Assembly (NCBI GenBank): GCA_041477005.1
Contig: JBGOUJ010000103.1
Span: forward strand, 1-16,075
Length of the DNA stretch: 16,075 bases
Origin: JBGOUJ01 sp041477005
GTDB lineage: Bacteria > Acidobacteriota > Terriglobia > Bryobacterales > JACQDG01
Direction of reading: 5' to 3'
The notes beneath the pieces were generated by a model. It ran no database searches, was not told the DNA's origin, and saw nothing but the letters and a program-made list of their open reading frames with translations. Positions 12,155 to 16,075 of the stretch are shown here, in pieces; position 1 is the first letter of the stretch; each line of letters opens with the position of its first letter. The position numbers and the translations under genes were made by a program.

Positions 12155-14211
12155 TGTGCAGCCGCCGTCACAGGTCGCTTTGGCGCGGCCTGTTTCCGCG
12201 CAACCGGCCGGGCCGCCGGGCGGGCAACGAACACGTCTTCGACCGAAGCGCGCAGCAGCTCAGCCACGCTCCACGCCTGGGCTATGCAGCCGCGAGGACG
12301 GTGCGGCGGATCGCCGTCGAAGATCTCGGAGACCTGTCCCAGGCCCGCTTCCTGCAGGTGCTGGTCGAAACCGGCCAGCCACTGAGCGGCCTGCCGCCGT
12401 GCCGCCGCCGTGCCGCCGTTCACCTTCACATACGCGGTGAGGAACGGGCCCATCAACCACGGCCAGATTGTGCCCTGGTGATAGGCGCTGTCCCGATGCC
12501 ACGGGTCGCCTTCGTAGCGGCCGCGATACTGCGGATCGCTCGGGGCGAGGCTGCGCAGCCCGTACGGCGTGAGCAGATCGCGTTCGACCACCTGCAGCAC
12601 GCGCCGGGCCTTGTCCCTGTCGAGCATCGTGTGGGTGAGGCTGGCGGCGAAAACCTGGTTCGGCCGGACGGCGCCGTCGCGCGCGTCGCCGTCGACCACG
12701 TCATAAAGGCAGCCCGCGGCTTCGTTCCAGAACTGCGCGTTGAAGCTGCTCGAGGCGGAGGCGGCCATGCCGGCATACCGCTGGCGGCCGGCTTCGTCGT
12801 CGAACCTCTGAGCGAGGTCCGCCATAATCCGCAGGGCGTTGTACCAGAGCGCTTGGATCTCGACCGCCTTGCCCTGTCGCGGAGTGACCACCCAATCGCC
12901 GACCTTGGCGTCCATCCAGGTCAGTTGCACGCCCGGCTCACCCGAGGCGAGCAGGCCGTCGGAATCGACGCGAATCCCGTAGCGAGTCCCCCGCTCGTGC
13001 CAGTCGATGATGTCCGCGAGAATCGTGTACAGGTTGGCCTGTACAAAGTCGTAATCGCCGGTGTATTCCAGAAGCGAGCGGATGGCTTCAAAAAACCACA
13101 AGGTCGCGTCCACCGTGTTGTACTCGGGCGCCTCGCCGGCATCCGGGAAGCGGTTTGGCAGCATGCCGCGGTCCACGTGGCGCGAGAATGCCAGCAGAAT
13201 GCTCTTCGCGATATCGGAGCGGCCGGTAGTCAGGGTCAGGCCCGGGAGCGCGATCATCGTGTCGCGGCCCCAGTCGCTGAACCAGTGATAGCCGGCGATG
13301 ATGGTCTTCTGGTCACCCCGCGCGACGATGAACTGGTCGGCGGCGCCGGCGAGCGCCCGGACAAGCGGTTCCTCTCCTGGAGAAGCGCTGACCACGTCCT
13401 GGCGTCGCTGGACCTCCGAGCGGCACAGCGCGGCGGCCCGACCGATGTCTCGCCTCTCCACTGAGACGATCAGGGACGCGGACGGCCGCCGGCTCAGATC
13501 GAAGCGAACTACAAACGGGCTGAACAGATCTTCGTAGCAGTCGAGCCCCCGCTCGCGCTCTACCTCGTACTCGAACCCCCGGTACCAGTAGCCCACCGGC
13601 TCGCACTCCGCGGCGTCGTGAGCGACGTGGAGCGGCGGCACTCCCTGATAGGGCGCTACCGTAGCCAAGCCCGGCTCCATTTCCACGTGCGGGTCGAGGG
13701 CCCCGTTCTCGTGCGTGGTGCTGTGATAGTCGCGGAAGGCGATCAGCGGGCGGACCTCGAGCGTCAGCGCGTGGCCGTCGCCGCCGGGCATCCACTGCTG
13801 ACCGGCCGGGCCGGTCACGGCGTACTGGATCACCGTGGTGTTCTCGCCGTGCACCATGAAGACAGACTTCTCGATCTCGATCCCTTCGACCGTGTAGGTG
13901 AAAACCGGGAATGGATCGAGCCGGAACCCGGTGAGATACTGGTAGCCCTGCGGGTGGACCACGCCCGGATAGCGATTGACCGAAAGATCGAACCGGCGAC
14001 CGTCAACGATCAGTGTTTCTTCGAGCTTCGATAGCAGAACCAGGCGGCCCACGGGCGGCTTGGTGGCGGCCGTGAGCAGCCCGTGGTAGCGCCGCGTGTT
14101 GCAGCCGGTGATGGTGGAGGAGGCGAAGCCGCCGAGGCCGTTGGTCTCGAGCCACTCGCGGCTTAGGGCGGCTTCCAGATTGGCGCAAACTTCCCGGCTG
14201 AATTGAATCAT
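12151..14211 (-). CDS. Glycogen-debranching enzyme (amylo-alpha-1,6-glucosidase, archaeal-type, GH133-like)
   Basis: The 686-residue protein starts with the GDE N-terminal domain (about 10-250; REWLETNGLGGFASSTITGC then NTRRYHGLL). Its C-terminal (alpha/alpha)6-barrel (about 275-660) carries WFSDWGRDTMIALPGLTL (about 310-327), NTVDATLWFFEA and PWHRDSAYHQGTIWPWLMGP. These match the archaeal-type GDE architecture, where the acidic residues of the DWGRD region are catalytic. It would hydrolyse alpha-1,6 branch stubs of glycogen or related glucans, releasing glucose. ATG 14211, with GAGGG about 6 nt upstream, lies 8 nt after the dehydrogenase stop; a GTG at 14223 overlaps that stop and is the alternative. 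Its own stop overlaps ndh by 4 nt. No signal peptide, so cytosolic. Free glucose from this step would feed the upstream-encoded glucose dehydrogenase. Confidence 0.9.
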   Translation of the reverse strand: MIQFSREVCANLEAALSREWLETNGLGGFASSTITGCNTRRYHGLLTAATKPPVGRLVLLSKLEETLIVDGRRFDLSVNRYPGVVHPQGYQYLTGFRLDPFPVFTYTVEGIEIEKSVFMVHGENTTVIQYAVTGPAGQQWMPGGDGHALTLEVRPLIAFRDYHSTTHENGALDPHVEMEPGLATVAPYQGVPPLHVAHDAAECEPVGYWYRGFEYEVERERGLDCYEDLFSPFVVRFDLSRRPSASLIVSVERRDIGRAAALCRSEVQRRQDVVSASPGEEPLVRALAGAADQFIVARGDQKTIIAGYHWFSDWGRDTMIALPGLTLTTGRSDIAKSILLAFSRHVDRGMLPNRFPDAGEAPEYNTVDATLWFFEAIRSLLEYTGDYDFVQANLYTILADIIDWHERGTRYGIRVDSDGLLASGEPGVQLTWMDAKVGDWVVTPRQGKAVEIQALWYNALRIMADLAQRFDDEAGRQRYAGMAASASSSFNAQFWNEAAGCLYDVVDGDARDGAVRPNQVFAASLTHTMLDRDKARRVLQVVERDLLTPYGLRSLAPSDPQYRGRYEGDPWHRDSAYHQGTIWPWLMGPFLTAYVKVNGGTAAARRQAAQWLAGFDQHLQEAGLGQVSEIFDGDPPHRPRGCIAQAWSVAELLRASVEDVFVARPAARPVARKQAAPKRPVTAAAQ

Positions 14212-14219
14212 GGCGGCCC

Positions 14220-15323
14220 TCACAGGTCAGCGACCTCGCAGAAGACTTTGATCGAACCGTTGGAGCTGGTCAGCTTCTGGAACAGCTCGCTGTAATTCTC
14301 CAGGCCCCGGACCGGGTCGGTCAGCAGGTTGCCCAGCCAGCCGGGATACTCGGCTTCGGCCTGGGCCATATCGCGGACGCCCCCCTCGAAGTTCTCGCGG
14401 CCGGCGTTGACCGTCCCGACCATCACTTTGTTGCCGAGCACGAACTCGAGATTGATCCGGTCGGCCGGCACTTCCACCTTGCGGTCGCCGCCGGTGACGC
14501 TCGAAAGCACCAGCACGCCGTTCTTGCCGAGCGCCAGCATGCCGTCAAACACCACCGGCGAGAAGCCGGTGGCCTCAAAGACCACATCGAAGGGGCCGTA
14601 TTTCTTGGCGCCGTCCAGGATCGGCAGATCCTTGGTGGAGACGTAGCGGGCGCCGATCGACTCGATCAGGTCGGCATTGCGGTAGGGCTTGCGGTTGAGT
14701 GCGAACGTGGTCACGTCGAGGCCGCGCAGCCGCAGGACGAGCGTGGCCAGCAGCCCGATGGTTCCGGCGCCCAGCACCGCCGCTCGCCGCGGCCGCCACA
14801 CCCGCAGCCGGCGCTGGATCTCATACGCCTGGGTGATCCCCTTCTCGGCGACGGTCAGCGGCTCGAGCAGCACTCCAACCTGCTTCAGGCCCTGCGGGAT
14901 TTTTATGATGTAGTCGGCATCGTCGGCGTAATACTCGGCCAGAAAGCCGTGGCGCAGGTTGATACCGCGCTCGAAGTAGACGTCGTCGGTGGTCATGTCC
15001 TGGCTGCCGATCAGGTCGTAAATACTCGATCCGGGCCGGCGCACCATGGCCACCACGTAATCTCCCGGCTTCAGCTCCGTGACGTTAGGACCGACGGCCT
15101 CGACGCGGCCGAAGCTCTCGTGACCGATCACCAGGAAGTTGTAGCCGTCCGGCGCGGCGCCATACTCGGCCGCGTTGATCTCCTTGTCGGTGCCGTCGAC
15201 GCCCACCCGCAGCACCTTGACCAGCACGCCTCGCCCGTTGGGAACATCATTGAGGGAAGGCTTCGGCATCTGGGCCAGATGAACGGTGTCGGGCTTGCCC
15301 GGTAATACTGCAATCGCTTTCAT
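14220..15323 (-). CDS. gdh: Glucose 1-dehydrogenase (medium-chain, zinc-dependent, archaeal-type)
   Basis: The 367-residue MDR-family protein resembles Sulfolobus/Haloferax glucose dehydrogenases, including the long C-terminal domain (Glu_dehyd_C). Zinc-site candidates are D43 (GVDGTDKEI), H68-E69 (GHESFGRV) and E154 (LLEPLTVAEKG); D43 replaces the usual cysteine, as reported for the halophilic enzyme. The Rossmann motif is VLGAGTIGLL (about 183-192), and N210-R211-K212 after the second strand suggests that NADP can be accepted. It oxidises glucose to gluconolactone. ATG 15323 has AAAGGAGAA 7 nt upstream; an earlier frame to 15410 is rejected. It is first in the long minus-strand gene run and 8 nt from the debranching-enzyme gene. 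Activity on other aldoses or alcohols cannot be excluded. Confidence 0.85.
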   Translation of the reverse strand: MKAIAVLPGKPDTVHLAQMPKPSLNDVPNGRGVLVKVLRVGVDGTDKEINAAEYGAAPDGYNFLVIGHESFGRVEAVGPNVTELKPGDYVVAMVRRPGSSIYDLIGSQDMTTDDVYFERGINLRHGFLAEYYADDADYIIKIPQGLKQVGVLLEPLTVAEKGITQAYEIQRRLRVWRPRRAAVLGAGTIGLLATLVLRLRGLDVTTFALNRKPYRNADLIESIGARYVSTKDLPILDGAKKYGPFDVVFEATGFSPVVFDGMLALGKNGVLVLSSVTGGDRKVEVPADRINLEFVLGNKVMVGTVNAGRENFEGGVRDMAQAEAEYPGWLGNLLTDPVRGLENYSELFQKLTSSNGSIKVFCEVADL

Positions 15324-15428
15324 GGCTTCTCCTTTCTGAGTGTTGGTGCCCAAACGGAGGGGGTTTCTTCTCCGCCCTGCTGAATTAATTTCGCTACCAG
15401 CCTGGTCCATCCGGTCTGGGAGAAAAGC

Positions 15429-15444
15429 GGGCGGGACCCCGCCC
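15429..15444. other. Hairpin in the dehydrogenase leader region
   Basis: GGGCGG (15429-15434) pairs with CCGCCC (15439-15444) around a 4-nt loop. On the plus strand it is followed by a pyrimidine-rich stretch with several T residues, but there is no upstream plus-strand gene to terminate. On the minus strand it would lie in the 5' leader of the glucose dehydrogenase mRNA. Confidence 0.35.
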
Positions 15445-15466
15445 TGAGGTTCTTCTTCGTTGCTCT

Positions 15467-15485
15467 CGGGAGGAACGACCTCCCG
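15467..15485. other. Second hairpin / dyad in the leader region
   Basis: CGGGAGG (15467-15473) and CCTCCCG (15479-15485) form a perfect 7-bp dyad with a 5-nt spacer. It lies about 16 nt downstream of the possible TACAAT -10 (15501-15506) on the minus strand, where an operator or leader structure would be placed. The role is inferred from position only. Confidence 0.35.
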
Positions 15486-15625
15486 CGCCCCATCACACTC
15501 ATTGTACCGCTTGGGTGTAGTTTGACCGAAGGAAGGGGATGCCCCCGGCGCGCTGTTCCGGAAGTTCGCGTGGGGCGAAAGGGTCTCCGCTGGAGCAGCG
15601 CAAGAATATACTAGAGGGAGAGCCT

Positions 15626-16063
15626 ATGGTGTCCCTGAGTTATCCAGTGAAACTGCGCCCGGAAGCCGGTGGCAAGGGTTATGTGGTCCGGTTTCCGGAC
15701 CTGCCCGAAGCGCTGACCGGAGGCGGAGACTTGTGCACAGCGCTGGCGGAGGCAGCGGACTGCCTTGGCGAAGCCTTGGCGTGCCGGATGGCTCTCAACG
15801 AAGTGATTCCGGCCCCTTCAAAGCTCGGCAAAGCACAGCACCGGATCGCAGTACCTCTTTATCTTGCCCCCAAGGTCGCCCTGTACATGGCCATACGGGA
15901 GCGGGGCTTCAGCGTGCGAGAGCTCGCGGAACGGCTGGGTTCGTCGGAGGCGACGGTTCGGCGATTGCTCAACCCCAAGATCGAGTCTAAGCCGGAGACA
16001 CTGCAAGCGGCGCTGGGAGCGCTGGGCAAGCAGATCCTGGTGGCGGTGGATAGCGCGGCTTAG
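15626..16063 (+). CDS. hicB: HicB-family antitoxin-like protein with C-terminal helix-turn-helix
   Basis: The 145-residue protein has the HicB N-terminal fold (about 1-65; YPVKLRPEAGGKGYVVRFPD, then LPEALTGGGDLCTALAEAAD and CLGEALACRMA). A C-terminal helix-turn-helix follows (about 92-135; FSVRELAERLGSSEATVRRL, then LNPKIESKPETLQAALGALG). In known HicAB modules HicB neutralises the HicA mRNA-cleaving toxin and represses the operon through this DNA-binding domain. ATG 15626 is preceded by AGAGGGAGAG; the longer frame from 15539 is rejected because it reads through that site and has no family similarity. No HicA-like small ORF was found upstream, and only 12 bases remain downstream, so it is either an orphan or its partner lies beyond the window. 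Confidence 0.8.
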   Translation: MVSLSYPVKLRPEAGGKGYVVRFPDLPEALTGGGDLCTALAEAADCLGEALACRMALNEVIPAPSKLGKAQHRIAVPLYLAPKVALYMAIRERGFSVRELAERLGSSEATVRRLLNPKIESKPETLQAALGALGKQILVAVDSAA

Positions 16064-16075
16064 CACAGGATCTCA

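Larger units (their letters stand above)
15324..15625. other. Divergent intergenic region with two GC-rich hairpins
   Basis: This 302-base stretch lies between the divergent dehydrogenase and HicB genes. I see no credible gene; the open frames here have atypical composition and no family resemblance. It holds two perfect hairpins (15429-15444 and 15467-15485). A TACAAT hexamer on the minus strand (15501-15506) is a possible -10 for the dehydrogenase operon, and TATACT on the plus strand (15607-15612) is a weak one for hicB. Neither has a good -35. Confidence 0.4.

Noticed and set aside
12154..13464. Long plus-strand open frame opposite the debranching-enzyme gene
   Set aside because: Shadow frame: low-complexity Arg/Ala/Gly-rich product, no ribosome site, and the opposite strand has catalytic motifs of a known family.
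15410..15625. hicA-like toxin gene upstream of hicB
   Set aside because: Plus-strand frames were read by eye; none has the HicA helix/His motif or a ribosome site, and stops interrupt them.
1..16075. tRNA, rRNA, CRISPR arrays, insertion sequences, prophage genes
   Set aside because: No cloverleaf-like sequence, regularly spaced repeats, transposase or phage-type proteins were seen on either strand.

Overview
The window is a GC-rich stretch of about 16 kb that looks like the chromosome of an Acidobacteriota bacterium, probably of the Solibacter/Bryobacter type. This is an inference from gene style, not a marker gene: a one-protein wHTH–TM–TolB–TPR regulator, an ECF sigma factor, many Sec/Tat-exported proteins, a secreted HbpS-cupin fusion and strong GGAGG ribosome sites. 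No rRNA, tRNA, CRISPR array or transposase was seen.

Layout. The left edge (1-213, minus) is the N-terminus of a secreted protein that runs off the window. Two plus-strand regulatory genes follow: a membrane-anchored CadC-like regulator (455-2350) and an ECF-type sigma factor (2478-3158). From 15323 down to 3124 every gene is on the minus strand, in transcription order: glucose 1-dehydrogenase, glycogen-debranching enzyme, type II NADH dehydrogenase (ndh), msrB, msrA, msrP, msrQ, a secreted DM13-domain protein, a secreted HbpS/GlcG-cupin fusion, a secreted SMP-30-type lactonase, a tail-only amidohydrolase remnant, and a His-rich predicted outer-membrane protein. Several junctions overlap or are under 15 nt, which suggests translational coupling. 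A plus-strand HicB-like antitoxin gene (15626-16063) closes the window.

How the genes may work together (inference). The upstream trio could turn glycogen into glucose, oxidise glucose to gluconolactone with formation of NAD(P)H, and pass electrons to quinone through NDH-2. MsrQ is a membrane haem protein that draws electrons from the quinone pool to drive the Tat-exported molybdoenzyme MsrP. The neighbouring MsrA and MsrB also carry export signals, so the cluster looks like a cell-envelope methionine-sulfoxide repair unit with its own electron supply. DM13 and HbpS-type proteins are redox- or haem-associated families and fit that theme.

The strongest direct observation is a decayed duplicate of the ndh 3' end together with the putative promoter that overlaps it. 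One copy precedes msrB (10796-10991) and the other precedes msrP (9313-9451). Both keep a GGAATATTCC palindrome and a -10-like hexamer, so the two Msr operons may share regulation. A second strong signal is a 12-bp stem-loop (7112-7140) in front of the HbpS-cupin gene that pairs perfectly only in the transcribed-strand RNA, through a G-U wobble.
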